A DNA stretch of 64,000 nucleotides from JARFQH01 sp041299015 (GCA_041299015.1 JBFYWB010000047.1:1-64000), one strand, 5' to 3'. Counted from the stretch's first letter, positions 8,901 through 16,934 are shown. Made by a program: numbers and translations. Notes: generated by a model not told the origin, from the letters alone.

Positions 8901-9385
8901 TTGCCGATATCGATCGCGGCCTGCATGCCGGCAATTCCCCCGCCGACGACGAGCATGTCGGGATGTACGTCAGCTTCACGGGTTTCGAGGCTTTCGTGAT
9001 AATTCACCCGGTTGATGGCCGCGGCCACCAGACTCTTGGCCTTGGCGGTGGCGTCATCTTCGTTTTCGGTCACCCAGGACACCTGCTCCCTGACAGAGGC
9101 CATCTGGAAGAAATAGGGATTCAAGCCGGCGCGCTGGCAGGCCGCCATGAAAGTTTTGGCGTGCAACCGCGGCGAACAGGAGGCCACCACGACCCGATTG
9201 AGTCCGAAGTCGTGGATGTCTTTCTCGATCATGGCCTGCCCCGGATCGGAGCACATGAATTTATAGTCGCGCGCCACGACGACATTTTGCAGCTCGCGGG
9301 CGAATGCGGCCACTTCCTCGACCCTCACCTTGTAAGCGATGTTGATCCCGCAATGGCAGATGTAGAAACCAGTTTTTACGGACAT
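5975..9385 (-). CDS. hdrA: HdrA-type flavoprotein with inserted GltD-like NAD(P)H module
   Basis: An 1136-residue fusion. Residues 1-140 form the HdrA N-terminal domain (C10, C12, C45, C70 region); 143-200 the FAD Rossmann motif VVGGGIAG and C192/C195; C244-C254 a ferredoxin motif. At about 286-760 a whole GltD-like oxidoreductase is inserted: its own 4Fe-4S helical domain (C294, C298, C337, C341, C345), FAD motif VVGSGPAG (386-393) and NAD(P)H motif VIGGGNVAVDAA (518-529). The HdrA fold then resumes (C760-C776 cluster, ILATG at 798-802, CC at 879-880) and ends in a 2x4Fe-4S ferredoxin (C1064-C1074, C1095-C1105). The start ATG at 9385 follows AAAAGGGG; sequence upstream in the frame is not protein-like. 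Inferred role: couples NAD(P)H to ferredoxin and the Hdr/MvhD chain. Confidence 0.9.
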   Translation of the reverse strand: MSVKTGFYICHCGINIAYKVRVEEVAAFARELQNVVVARDYKFMCSDPGQAMIEKDIHDFGLNRVVVASCSPRLHAKTFMAACQRAGLNPYFFQMASVREQVSWVTENEDDATAKAKSLVAAAINRVNYHESLETREADVHPDMLVVGGGIAGMQAAIDIGNSGHKVYLVEKGTTIGGHMLQFDKTFPTLDCAACIGTPKMVEVAQNANIELMSYSEVKEVSGYIGNFTVTIRRKPRYIKEGICTGCGECAKVCPVSLPNQWDVGLGERKAIGRDFPQAIPITFNIEKKDRPPCVTTCPAGINVQGYVQLIGQGQYRQAVQLIMERLPLPGVLGRVCPHPCETQCRRAQIDTAVAIRNLKRFAADQVDPSELPLPDIAERPEKVAVVGSGPAGLTVAYYLRLKGYQITVFEALEVLGGMLRVGIPDYRLPADILDREIGHILRHGIAVQTGKRLGRDFSLTDLERQGFKAVFLAIGAHLGLGTGIAGEDEFDGVINAVDFLREVNLGSRRSPGKKVVVIGGGNVAVDAARVARRLGSESVTIVYRRSREEMPAYAEEIQDALAEGVHMHYLTAPARIVGLGGRVTGFECIRTELGPPDASGRRRPVPIKDSEFLMTCDAVLPAIGQRIDLNWAADGSGPDTTRRSTIRTRPHTMQTSIPSVFAAGDAVSGPASVIEAVAAGHKAVAAIERFINGEDLDAYAAEMEMQPPPGTDWADLPRNMRPEMRVESHHLAVAERVTSFAEVDRSFTEADARREARRCLNCGVCCECMECVRACEAVAIDHGMPEREVQVKVGSIILATGYDTLDPTPMKPFGYGVYPNVFTALEFERLSNATGPTGGKILIRDENGALTRSPRSVALLHCIGSRDVNYHEYCSRVCCMYALKYTHLIKEKVGHDTKVYDFYIDMRCFGKGYEEFYRRCQEEGTVFIRGKVAEITDQALRPGEQGQLIAIAEDTLLGRRLRVPVDMVVLCTAMEARHDAGEVGRIFGVNQGADGFFLEEHPKLGPLNTATDGVFLAGCCQKPMDIPDTVSQASGAAAKALSLATLGKVEVPPTIAWIDPDICIGCQICIGLCPYGAIVFNELKAVSEVNPAVCKGCGSCAGFCPSDAARIRHFKSEQVFAEIDGIMDAIARVGR

Positions 9386-9527
9386 GCAAAACCCCTTTTG
9401 TGTAAGCTTTCTGGCCTTCTGCAGCCGAAGAGCGAGTCTCTTTCCCGCATAGCGGCAGCTGCCGGCAAGGACCGGCCGCCTGAACACGCCTTGCGCCGGC
9501 GGCGGTCAGTCCGGAGACACCGCCGCA

Positions 9528-10010
9528 TTAAACCTTCTCCTCTGCGGCTGGCGGTTTATGAGACCCCGTCAGGGCCTGCACCACCTGGAGCAACTCTTCG
9601 GCTTCGGGCGGTTTCAAGATAAAGGCTTCCGGTTCGGGCAAGGCACCGCCGACGGGCGGATTTTTCAAGCGTTGATAGTAATAAAAAGTCTTCCGATCGA
9701 GCGAGGACAGCATGACGACCGGAATGGCCTTCAATTTTTCATCCGTTTTCAGCGCGCGGTACAGCAGGGATTGACGGTCCCGGTAGCGTATCACGTTCAG
9801 GATGATAAGGTCCGGAATGTCGGCGATGATCGCGTTCAACTGCGCCGATCCACTCTCCGCAATGATGGGATTGAAACCGCAGGTGTTCAGCAGATTGGAC
9901 AAAAAAATCTGCATATCCGGCTCGTCGTCGACGACAAGAATCGTTATTTTCTCGGCCCCCCAGGACAAACGACACCTCTGCGCCATCGATGTGAATGAAA
10001 AAAACCGCAT
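9528..10010 (-). CDS. Degenerate response-regulator receiver, first gene of Hdr operon
   Basis: A single receiver-fold protein of about 160 residues. The strand-1 motif ILVVDDEPD carries the acidic pair D28-D29, and the switch Ser (VVMLSS) and Lys (FILKPP) are kept. The phospho-acceptor position in DLIILNVI is Asn72 where Asp is expected, and the following PGxDG loop is replaced by RYRDRQ. It is therefore probably not phosphorylated in the normal way. The start is uncertain: ATG at 10010 or 9986 are possible, neither with a strong ribosome site; a TTG at 10058 is excluded because it would lie inside the sigma-54 promoter. It precedes the GltD-type HdrA by 142 bases. A protein-protein adaptor role for the Hdr complex is plausible but unproven. 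Confidence 0.7.
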   Translation of the reverse strand: MRFFSFTSMAQRCRLSWGAEKITILVVDDEPDMQIFLSNLLNTCGFNPIIAESGSAQLNAIIADIPDLIILNVIRYRDRQSLLYRALKTDEKLKAIPVVMLSSLDRKTFYYYQRLKNPPVGGALPEPEAFILKPPEAEELLQVVQALTGSHKPPAAEEKV

Positions 10011-10041
10011 AACCGAGAGCTGCAACGGTATCGTCTGATTA

Positions 10042-10057
10042 AGCACATTGCGTGCCA
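10042..10057 (-). promoter_or_regulatory. Sigma-54 promoter of the Hdr operon
   Basis: On the minus strand TGGCACGCAATGTGCT matches the -24/-12 consensus TGGCACG-N4-TTGCW at all but one specified position, with correct spacing. The inferred start of transcription is about 10030, just upstream of the degenerate receiver gene. The neighbouring gene is a sigma-54 activator. Confidence 0.85.
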
Positions 10058-10145
10058 AACCGCGCCAGATAAATTTATTAATAATGATATCAATTAGTTT
10101 TAACTATAACCCGCTGATCGGTCCGCGACAGGGCCACCCCTTAAA

Positions 10146-10236
10146 CGTTGCACTGAATGCAACGCTTCTTTCGCCCCAGGGATTCAAACCGATGAACACC
10201 GCTCAACGAAACGTCTTGCAACACTGTTGCGCAACA
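10146..10236. promoter_or_regulatory. Candidate enhancer sites for sigma-54 activator
   Basis: Related inverted repeats cluster 115-205 bases upstream of the inferred start: CGTTGCA-N5-TGCAACG (10146-10164), TTGCAACA (10216-10223) and the perfect palindrome TGTTGCGCAACA (10225-10236). Shared half-site TTGCA/TGCAA, dyad symmetry and distance suit binding of an enhancer-binding protein. The rest of the 10058-10412 gap shows no gene. Confidence 0.6.
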
Positions 10237-10412
10237 TAAAATGCAGCCGTTCCGGCGCGATATCAGGGGTGCGGGGTTTGGTAGCCGACCGCATCTCGGT
10301 CGTCCAGGCACTGCGGCGGTTTCAGCTGTGGTGTCCGATCTGGCCGGGGGGAATGATGCCGGGGATGGCAGCAGGGTTTCTGAGGGTTTTTTCACGGAGG
10401 GGACGGACGGTC

Positions 10413-12152
10413 TCAGATGGGGCGCAGACCGAACTTTTTGATCTTGCGCCACAGGGTCGTGCGGTCGATGCCCAGCTCACCGGCGGCTTTGCTGCGGTTC
10501 CAGCCGTGTTTCCTGAGCACGGCCAGCAGGTGCTCGCGCTCGCCACGGCCGGCCGGTTCTTCGGCCGCCATATCCGGCGTCCGCCGCTTCAACGGATCGG
10601 GCCGGCAATGCAGGAGGTAATCCGGCAGGTGTCCGGGTTCGATAGTCCCCTCGCGACAGATGATCAGGGCGTGTTCGAGGATATTTTCCAGCTCCCGCAC
10701 GTTGCCCGGATAAGAGTAGTTGAGCAGAACATTGAGGGCGTCTTCGGAAATGCCCACATGACGGTTGTCCCGGATGGCGGCCAATTTCCGTATGATATGG
10801 TGGATCAGCAGGGGCAGGTCGTTGGTGCGGTCTTTGAGATCCGGCACTTCGATTCGGAAAACATTGAGCCGATAAAAGAGATCTTCGCGAAACAGCCTCT
10901 CGGCGACCAACGCCTTGAGGTTCCGGTTGGACGCCGAAATAATCCGCACATCGACTTTATGGGTGTGGCGGCTGCCGAGCGGATAAAATTCTCTGTCCTC
11001 CAGCACCCGCAGCAGCTTGGCCTGCAATGCCAGCGGCAGGTCGCCGATTTCATCCAGGAAAATCGTCCCGCCGTCGGCTTCATTGAATCGCCCGGGCTTG
11101 TCGCGCTCCGCGCCGGTGAAGGCCCCCTTCACATAGCCGAACATTTCCGATTCGAGCAGGTTGTCGGGGATGGCGGCGCAGTTCACCTTCACGAACGGTT
11201 TGTGAGCGCGCCGACTGATGGAATGAATCACCTTTGCCAGAAGATCCTTGCCGGTACCGGTGGACCCTTCGACCAGGATGGTGGCATCCGTGGCCGCCAC
11301 CACACCGATGGTCTCGAAGATCCGCTGCATGGCAGGGTCTCTTCCGATCATGTCCTGAAACGTGTAGCGCTCCCTGATGGCCTGATCGAGTTGCCTGACA
11401 AGCGTGAGATCGTGAAAAGTCGCCAGGCCGCCGACGATGGTTCCCTTCTCATTCCTCAGGGCCAGGTAGTTGGCCCGGATCGGGATCGTCTCGCCGTTTT
11501 GGGTGGTCATCCTCCCGTGCCGGCTGCTGCGGCTGGCACCGTTGGCGATCGACTCCTTCAACAGGCACTCGTCCTGGGCCGCCTCACCCTCGAATATGGC
11601 CGTACATGGTTTTCCGATGACCTGACGCCGGTCGAAACCGGAGATTTTCTCGGCCTCGCGGTTAAAAAAGGTGACGTGGCCGCCACGATTGACGGTGAAA
11701 ATACCGACATCCAGATTGTCCAGAATCAGTTTCAGGCTGCGTTCTTCATAGTGAATACGGTCGATCAGATCGGCAATCGGCGTGTGGTCCTGCAGAATCG
11801 TCAGACAACCGACGATGGTGCGCCCTTGATCATAGATGGGTGTCGCCAAGCGGGTCAGAAGATGTCTGGTTTGCGCATCGTTTAAGGTCTCCACATCGGG
11901 TTCATCGGTGATCGGATCGCCGTTTGGTCTGAGCAGACATCGCACCATGCACGGAACGCCGGTAAACACCTCGCGGCAATCCTGCCCCATGACCTCGTTC
12001 TCACGAAGGCCCATCAACGCCTGGGCGCTGTAGTTTATGGCGGTAATCCAATGGTGGCAATCGACCGTGAAAGCCCCGATGTTCAACTCGTCGAGCAACT
12101 GGAGCCACTGGTCACACCGGATGGTGGCGCCGTTCGGCTGGGTTGTTTTCAT
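10413..12152 (-). CDS. PAS-PAS sigma-54-dependent transcriptional activator
   Basis: A 579-residue enhancer-binding protein. Two PAS sensor domains (about 14-125 and 138-250) precede an AAA+ ATPase with Walker A GSTGTGKD (296-303), the sigma-54 contact loop GAFTGA (343-348) and Walker B GGTIFLDEIG (361-370). A Fis-type helix-turn-helix lies at the C-terminus (LRKHGWNRSKAAGELGIDRT region). There is no receiver domain, so activation is probably through PAS ligand, redox state or partner protein. Walker A has Ser and Asp in place of the more usual Glu and Glu (GESGTGKE). I take the ATG at 12152, not the TTG two codons before. It lies directly upstream of the sigma-54 promoter of the Hdr operon and 34 bases after the kinase gene, so it is the obvious candidate regulator of that operon. 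Confidence 0.9.
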   Translation of the reverse strand: MKTTQPNGATIRCDQWLQLLDELNIGAFTVDCHHWITAINYSAQALMGLRENEVMGQDCREVFTGVPCMVRCLLRPNGDPITDEPDVETLNDAQTRHLLTRLATPIYDQGRTIVGCLTILQDHTPIADLIDRIHYEERSLKLILDNLDVGIFTVNRGGHVTFFNREAEKISGFDRRQVIGKPCTAIFEGEAAQDECLLKESIANGASRSSRHGRMTTQNGETIPIRANYLALRNEKGTIVGGLATFHDLTLVRQLDQAIRERYTFQDMIGRDPAMQRIFETIGVVAATDATILVEGSTGTGKDLLAKVIHSISRRAHKPFVKVNCAAIPDNLLESEMFGYVKGAFTGAERDKPGRFNEADGGTIFLDEIGDLPLALQAKLLRVLEDREFYPLGSRHTHKVDVRIISASNRNLKALVAERLFREDLFYRLNVFRIEVPDLKDRTNDLPLLIHHIIRKLAAIRDNRHVGISEDALNVLLNYSYPGNVRELENILEHALIICREGTIEPGHLPDYLLHCRPDPLKRRTPDMAAEEPAGRGEREHLLAVLRKHGWNRSKAAGELGIDRTTLWRKIKKFGLRPI

Positions 12153-12186
12153 GGTCAAGCCGTCCGTAACATTCTGTTTATGCCAA

Positions 12187-13746
12187 TCATTTCACCTGGC
12201 CCGCTGGCGGCAGGTGGATGGAAAAGGTGGTCCCGACTCCCTTTTTGCTCTCGAAAGTGATGGTTCCCTTGTGGTGTTCGACGATCCCAAAAACCGTTGA
12301 AAGTCCGAGTCCGACGCCGTAGCCTTCTTTCTTGGTCGTGAAAAACGGTTCGAAAATGTGCGGCTGGTCTCCGGGTGCGATTCCCTGGCCGGTATCCTTG
12401 ACCGCAATTCTCACCGTTTGTTTATCTGAATCGGTGCCGGCCGTCAAATCGAGACGGCCACCGTCCGGCATGGCATCGATGGCGTTGAAGATCAGGTTGA
12501 TGATGCATTGCTGCAGCTGGTTGAAGTCCCCCAGAACCGGCGGCAGTCCCGGAGAAACGGCGACGGTGAGTCGGATGTTGCTCAGTTCGAGTTTGTGCTG
12601 GCTCAGGATAACGCTGCGCTCGATCAGCTCGGCAAGGTTCACGGTGGTGAAGGCAGGCGGAGACTTGCGCGAAAAGGTCAGCAGGCTGGAGATGATCTGG
12701 GAGCAGCGTCCGGTTTCGTTTTCGACAACCGTCAGATAGCGCTGAAACTTTTTGTGGTGCTCGGCATCCAGCGGACCGCGGTCGACAATGCGGATCATCA
12801 GCCGGATGTAGTTGAGAATTCCCGAAAGCGGATTGTTGATTTCATGCACCACGCTGGCCGCCAGTCGCCCCAGAGACATCATCTTGTCCTGGTGGAGGAT
12901 GCGGGCTTGATCGGCGATCTCGCGTTCGAGCTTGCGAATCTCGCGCAGATCCCTGACAAAACAGACCAGGCCGTCTTCTTGCCCCCGGTCGAACAGCACC
13001 GCGGCTGAAACTTGAACCGGGATGCTGCGCTCGGCGGCACCGAGCAGCGTGGTTTCGTAAAGGGTGAGCCGGCCTTTGCCGCCGTAGCCGTCGCCCTCCA
13101 GGGCGTTGAGTATCCGGCCCTCTTCTCCTTCCGGAAAGAGCCGCACAAGGGGCATGCGGCCGATCACATCTTCCCGACCGTAGCCTGAAATCGATTCCAT
13201 GCTGCGGTTGAAGGTGACCACCAAGCCGCTCCGGTCGCAGGCCAGGATGCCGTCCATCGAGCTCTCGATCAGGTTTCTCTGGAAGGTGATGGTCTTGACG
13301 AGTTGCTGGCTGGTCTCGGCCTTTTCCTTCTCCAGCAATCCGGTGTAATCGGCCAGCTGTTTGCGGGACGTGTACCGCTCCCGCGCCCGCTTCAGGGCCA
13401 ATTGCAGGGCATCGTCGTTGACCGGCTTGGTGATGAAATCCGAGGCGTCGAGTTGCAGGGCCCGGATGGCCAGCTCCATTTCGCCGAAGGCGGTGGCCAC
13501 AATCACCTCGATGTCCGGGAATCGCTTTTTCAGGGCTTCGAGCACCTGCAAGCCGTCCATGCCGGGCATGCGAATGTCGGTGATCACGATTTGCGGCAAG
13601 AACGTTGCACACCTTTCGAGCCCGGTGACGCCATCGGCAGCCGTAAGCACATCGTAACCGGCGTCCGACAGGGCCACCGTCATGACATCGCGAATATCCT
13701 CCTCATCGTCGATAAGAACGATTTTCCATGACGAAATCTCGGCCAT
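12187..13746 (-). CDS. Hybrid histidine kinase: receiver-PAS-HisKA-HATPase
   Basis: A 519-residue soluble sensor kinase with no membrane segment. An N-terminal receiver (7-120) has D13-D14, phospho-acceptor D57 and the KP motif near 107. A PAS domain follows (about 158-265), then HisKA with the phospho-histidine H301 in VVHEINNP and a HATPase domain (about 395-515) with the expected N-, G1- and G2-box residues (FNAIDA, DTGQGI, GVGLGL). Start ATG is preceded by CAGGAG. The receiver-first layout suggests that it relays a signal from another kinase or integrates two inputs. It is followed after 34 bases by the sigma-54 activator. Its likely phosphorylation targets nearby are the receiver inside HdrA (D240) and its own receiver, since the activator lacks one. 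Confidence 0.88.
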   Translation of the reverse strand: MAEISSWKIVLIDDEEDIRDVMTVALSDAGYDVLTAADGVTGLERCATFLPQIVITDIRMPGMDGLQVLEALKKRFPDIEVIVATAFGEMELAIRALQLDASDFITKPVNDDALQLALKRARERYTSRKQLADYTGLLEKEKAETSQQLVKTITFQRNLIESSMDGILACDRSGLVVTFNRSMESISGYGREDVIGRMPLVRLFPEGEEGRILNALEGDGYGGKGRLTLYETTLLGAAERSIPVQVSAAVLFDRGQEDGLVCFVRDLREIRKLEREIADQARILHQDKMMSLGRLAASVVHEINNPLSGILNYIRLMIRIVDRGPLDAEHHKKFQRYLTVVENETGRCSQIISSLLTFSRKSPPAFTTVNLAELIERSVILSQHKLELSNIRLTVAVSPGLPPVLGDFNQLQQCIINLIFNAIDAMPDGGRLDLTAGTDSDKQTVRIAVKDTGQGIAPGDQPHIFEPFFTTKKEGYGVGLGLSTVFGIVEHHKGTITFESKKGVGTTFSIHLPPAGQVK

Positions 13747-13859
13747 TCACTACGCTCCTGAGATCCCTGACACCGTTCCGGCACGGCCTGCCGACGATTT
13801 TTCGACGGGCTCGCGGCATACCGACCGTTAGCACATTCGGTTGCAAAACGAAAGTGTGT

Positions 13860-14558
13860 TTACCGGATCGTACAGTGTTTGACCCATCTCTGCGCCACCA
13901 TTTTCAACCGGAGCATTTGTTCGCCGGTAAAGGCCGGATCGATGCGATGAAAAAAAGAGGGGTTCAACAGGCGTTGGTCCTGAAAGGGCTGCAGAACGTA
14001 TCGATCCGCGCCCTCGATCAAGCGGGCGATGGCGGCAATGACGTCTTCATCGATAATCGGCCTGGCGCAGGTGGTTCTGAATTCGTAAGCCGGGGCCGAG
14101 GCCATGATGATGCGGATGCTCGCTGTTATGGCCTCCTGAGCGTCTTCACCCTGAAACACCGGAACATACCGCCGGGGGTCGGTTTTGATGTCCATAGCGA
14201 CGTAATCGACCAGCCGTTCTGCAAGCAGTTGGCGGAGAACATCCGGCCGGCTGCCGTTGGTATCCAGTTTGACCGGAAAACCCAGTCTTTTGACGGCCGC
14301 GCAAACGTCGGGAAGACCGGCTTGCAGGGTCGGCTCGCCGCCGGAGACGACCACGCCCTCCAGAAGCGAGCCGCGCGCCGCAAGGAAGGCATAGAACTCA
14401 TCCAGGGTGGGGAGCGGCTGATCGGCTGCAAGCCCCTGCGCCAGTTCCGGGTTGTGGCAGTAAGGGCAGTGGAAATTACACCCGCTCAAAAACAGCACAC
14501 AACTGATCCGACCCGGAAAATCGATAAACGAAATGTTCTGCACACCGCCGATGACCAT
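13860..14558 (-). CDS. nrdG: Anaerobic ribonucleotide reductase activating protein
   Basis: A 232-residue radical SAM enzyme that installs the glycyl radical on NrdD. The cluster motif is C-N-F-H-C-P-Y-C near residue 30, preceded by the family-typical ISFIDFPG start and followed by the SGGEPT motif that binds SAM. It is related to the pyruvate formate-lyase activase family, and its adjacency to nrdD (24-base gap) fixes the substrate. The frame extends upstream into nrdD, but the ATG at 14558 gives a normal N-terminus. The ribosome site is weak, consistent with coupling to nrdD. Confidence 0.88.
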   Translation of the reverse strand: MVIGGVQNISFIDFPGRISCVLFLSGCNFHCPYCHNPELAQGLAADQPLPTLDEFYAFLAARGSLLEGVVVSGGEPTLQAGLPDVCAAVKRLGFPVKLDTNGSRPDVLRQLLAERLVDYVAMDIKTDPRRYVPVFQGEDAQEAITASIRIIMASAPAYEFRTTCARPIIDEDVIAAIARLIEGADRYVLQPFQDQRLLNPSFFHRIDPAFTGEQMLRLKMVAQRWVKHCTIR

Positions 14559-14581
14559 GACACGCCCGCAAGCAAGGTCAA

Positions 14582-16777
14582 TCACGCCGTCAAATGGTGG
14601 CCGCAGTCTACCGGGGTGCGGCACTCGGCAACGCCCGTTGCCCTTGAGGACGGTAAAAGGACCGCGCTCGGTTGCCTGTGGTGCGGCAGTTCGGCATGAA
14701 AGGTTTTACGGCGGCGGAATTCGGCCTGTTTGCCGTTGTTCCACTGTTTGATCGGTCTTAGATACCCGACCACCCGTGAATAGACCTCGGTGGCCGCGTT
14801 GCATGCCGGGCACACATCCTGCCGGCCGTTCAGATAGCCGTGCGTCGGGCAGACGCTGAAGGTCGGCGTGAGCGTGTAATACGGCAGCCGGTAGCCGTTG
14901 GCGATCTTACGGATCAACCGCTTGAGCACCGCCGTGTCCGTTACCTGCTCGGCCAGGTAGACGTGCAGCACGGTGCCTCCGGTGTAACGGGTCTGAAGAT
15001 CGTCCTGCAGCCGCAGGGTTTCAAACAGATCGTCCGTGTAGTTGACCGGCAGCTGGGTGGAATTGGTGTAATACGGCGCCGCACCGTCACGAAAATCGGT
15101 TTCATTGGCACAGGTGATATCCGGGTACATTTTCTTGTCCAGCATCGCCAACCGGTAGGAAGTCCCTTCGGCCGGCGTGGCTTCCAGGTTGAAAATATCA
15201 CCGGTTTCCTCCTGGACCTCGGCCATGCGGTCTCGGATAAAATCCATCACCTTAAGGGCAAAGGCCTGACCGTCTGCCGCCGCGATATTCTGGCCGAAAA
15301 AGTTCAGACAGGCCTCGTTCATCCCGATGACCCCGACGGTCGAAAAGTGGTTTTTCCAGTAGAGACCGCTAGCGTTCTTGACATCGCGCAGATAAAACTT
15401 GGTGTAGGGATACAGATTGTTTTCGGTAAAGCGCTCGAGGATTTTGCGCTTGATCCTGAGACTCTCCACGGCCGCCTGCAACACCTTGTGCAGCCGGTCG
15501 AAGAAATCGGTCTCGTTTTCGGCCGTGTAGCCGAGGCGGGGCAGATTAATGGTCACCACGCCGATCGAACCGGTCAGCGGATTGGCGCCAAAAAGACCGC
15601 CGCCCCTCTTGAGCAGTTCGCGGTTGTCGAGCCTCAATCGGCAGCACATGGAGCGGGCGTCATCCGGGGACATGTCCGAGTTGACGAAGTTGGAAAAATA
15701 AGGAATGCCGTACCTGCCCGTCATCTTCCAGATCGGTTCCAGATTGGGGTTGTCCCAGTCGAAATCGGCGGTGATGTTGTACGTCGGAATCGGGAAAGTG
15801 AACACGCGTCCCCTGGCATCCCCCTCCATCATTACTTCGGCGAAGGCCCGGTTGATGAGGTCCATTTCGGCTTGAAAATCCCCGTAGGTCTCTTCTCGAT
15901 AGCGGCCGGCGGCGATTACCGGATGGTCGGTCAGGTTTTTCGGCACGTACAGGTCCAGGGTGATGTTGGTGAAGGGGGTCTGGAACCCCACCCGCGTGGG
16001 GATATTGATGTTGAAGACAAACTCCTGCAAGGCCTGCTTGACCTGGCGGTATGACAGGTTGTCCAGGCGGACGAAAGGCGCCAGCAGCGTGTCGAAATTC
16101 GATAGCGCTTGGGCGCCGGCGGCTTCGCCCTGAAGGGTGTAGAAAAAATTGACGATCTGTCCCAATGCGGACCGCAGATGCTTGGGCGGTCCGCTTTCGA
16201 CCTTTCCCTCCACCCCCTTGAACCCGTTCAGCAGCAGGTCTTTCAGGTCCCAGCCGACACAATACACCGACAGCAGGTTCAGGTCGTGAATGTGAAGATC
16301 CCCGCGCTTGTGAGCGTCCCTTACCTCGGGCGGGTAGATGCGGTTGAGCCAGTACTCGGTGGTGATATCCGAGGATATGTAGTTGTTGAGACCCTGCAGC
16401 GAATAGCTCATGTTGCTGTTTTCTTTGACCTTCCAGTCGAGCTTGCGGATGTAGTGCTCCACCAGGTCGATGTGCGCGCGCGTGGCGATGTTGCGTATCT
16501 GGGCGTGCTGCTCGCGATAGATAATATACGCCTTGGCGGTCTTGTAGTAGGGCGAGTCGAGCAAAACGCGCTCGACGATGTCCTGAATCTCCTCGACCTC
16601 GGGCACCGGACCGAGCCGCAGTTCATGCGCCAGGGTCAGAGCGCGCAGGGTCAGCTTGCGGGCCTCGCGTTCCTCGAATTCCCCCGAGGCTTTGCCGGCC
16701 TTGGCAATGGCGGCCGTAATTTTGGATGAGTCGAATTCGACAACCCTGTTGTCCCGTTTTTTGATTTTTTCGAACAC
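14582..16777 (-). CDS. nrdD: Anaerobic ribonucleoside-triphosphate reductase
   Basis: A 731-residue class III ribonucleotide reductase. An ATP-cone regulatory domain occupies the first 95 residues. The catalytic barrel follows, then the zinc-binding motif CPTHGY...CPAC, and the glycyl-radical loop RVVGYLRP. The GTG at 16777, with AAGGGGG four bases upstream, is preferred to the upstream in-frame ATG at 16804. After the conserved end (about EFRRRK) there is an extra tail of some 40 residues, rich in Pro, Ser and His, that I do not recognise and that may be a recent extension. It forms an operon with nrdG and has a sigma-70-like promoter at 16935-16964. Confidence 0.92.
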   Translation of the reverse strand: MFEKIKKRDNRVVEFDSSKITAAIAKAGKASGEFEEREARKLTLRALTLAHELRLGPVPEVEEIQDIVERVLLDSPYYKTAKAYIIYREQHAQIRNIATRAHIDLVEHYIRKLDWKVKENSNMSYSLQGLNNYISSDITTEYWLNRIYPPEVRDAHKRGDLHIHDLNLLSVYCVGWDLKDLLLNGFKGVEGKVESGPPKHLRSALGQIVNFFYTLQGEAAGAQALSNFDTLLAPFVRLDNLSYRQVKQALQEFVFNINIPTRVGFQTPFTNITLDLYVPKNLTDHPVIAAGRYREETYGDFQAEMDLINRAFAEVMMEGDARGRVFTFPIPTYNITADFDWDNPNLEPIWKMTGRYGIPYFSNFVNSDMSPDDARSMCCRLRLDNRELLKRGGGLFGANPLTGSIGVVTINLPRLGYTAENETDFFDRLHKVLQAAVESLRIKRKILERFTENNLYPYTKFYLRDVKNASGLYWKNHFSTVGVIGMNEACLNFFGQNIAAADGQAFALKVMDFIRDRMAEVQEETGDIFNLEATPAEGTSYRLAMLDKKMYPDITCANETDFRDGAAPYYTNSTQLPVNYTDDLFETLRLQDDLQTRYTGGTVLHVYLAEQVTDTAVLKRLIRKIANGYRLPYYTLTPTFSVCPTHGYLNGRQDVCPACNAATEVYSRVVGYLRPIKQWNNGKQAEFRRRKTFHAELPHHRQPSAVLLPSSRATGVAECRTPVDCGHHLTA

Positions 16778-16934
16778 GCTACCCCCTTCTGCTGCAGGAC
16801 GCATCAGTCAACATGGCCATAACCGATGACATAATGGGAATGATGGTTTCTTGAATTGAACCTGGCGTTCAAATGCAAGCGATCCCCAGGGGAACGACAG
16901 TCGATCGCAGGAACGTCCAAATCGAATGGAACAG

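Noticed and set aside
6044..9622. Similar antisense frame of about 1190 codons opposite the GltD-type HdrA
   Set aside because: Same composition artefact; no motif or ribosome site, while the minus frame is fully recognisable.
10048..10058. TTG start for the degenerate receiver
   Set aside because: It falls inside the sigma-54 promoter, so it could not be in the transcript.
10227..11885. Plus-strand frame of 552 codons over the sigma-54 activator
   Set aside because: The activator on the minus strand has all functional motifs. The plus frame has none.
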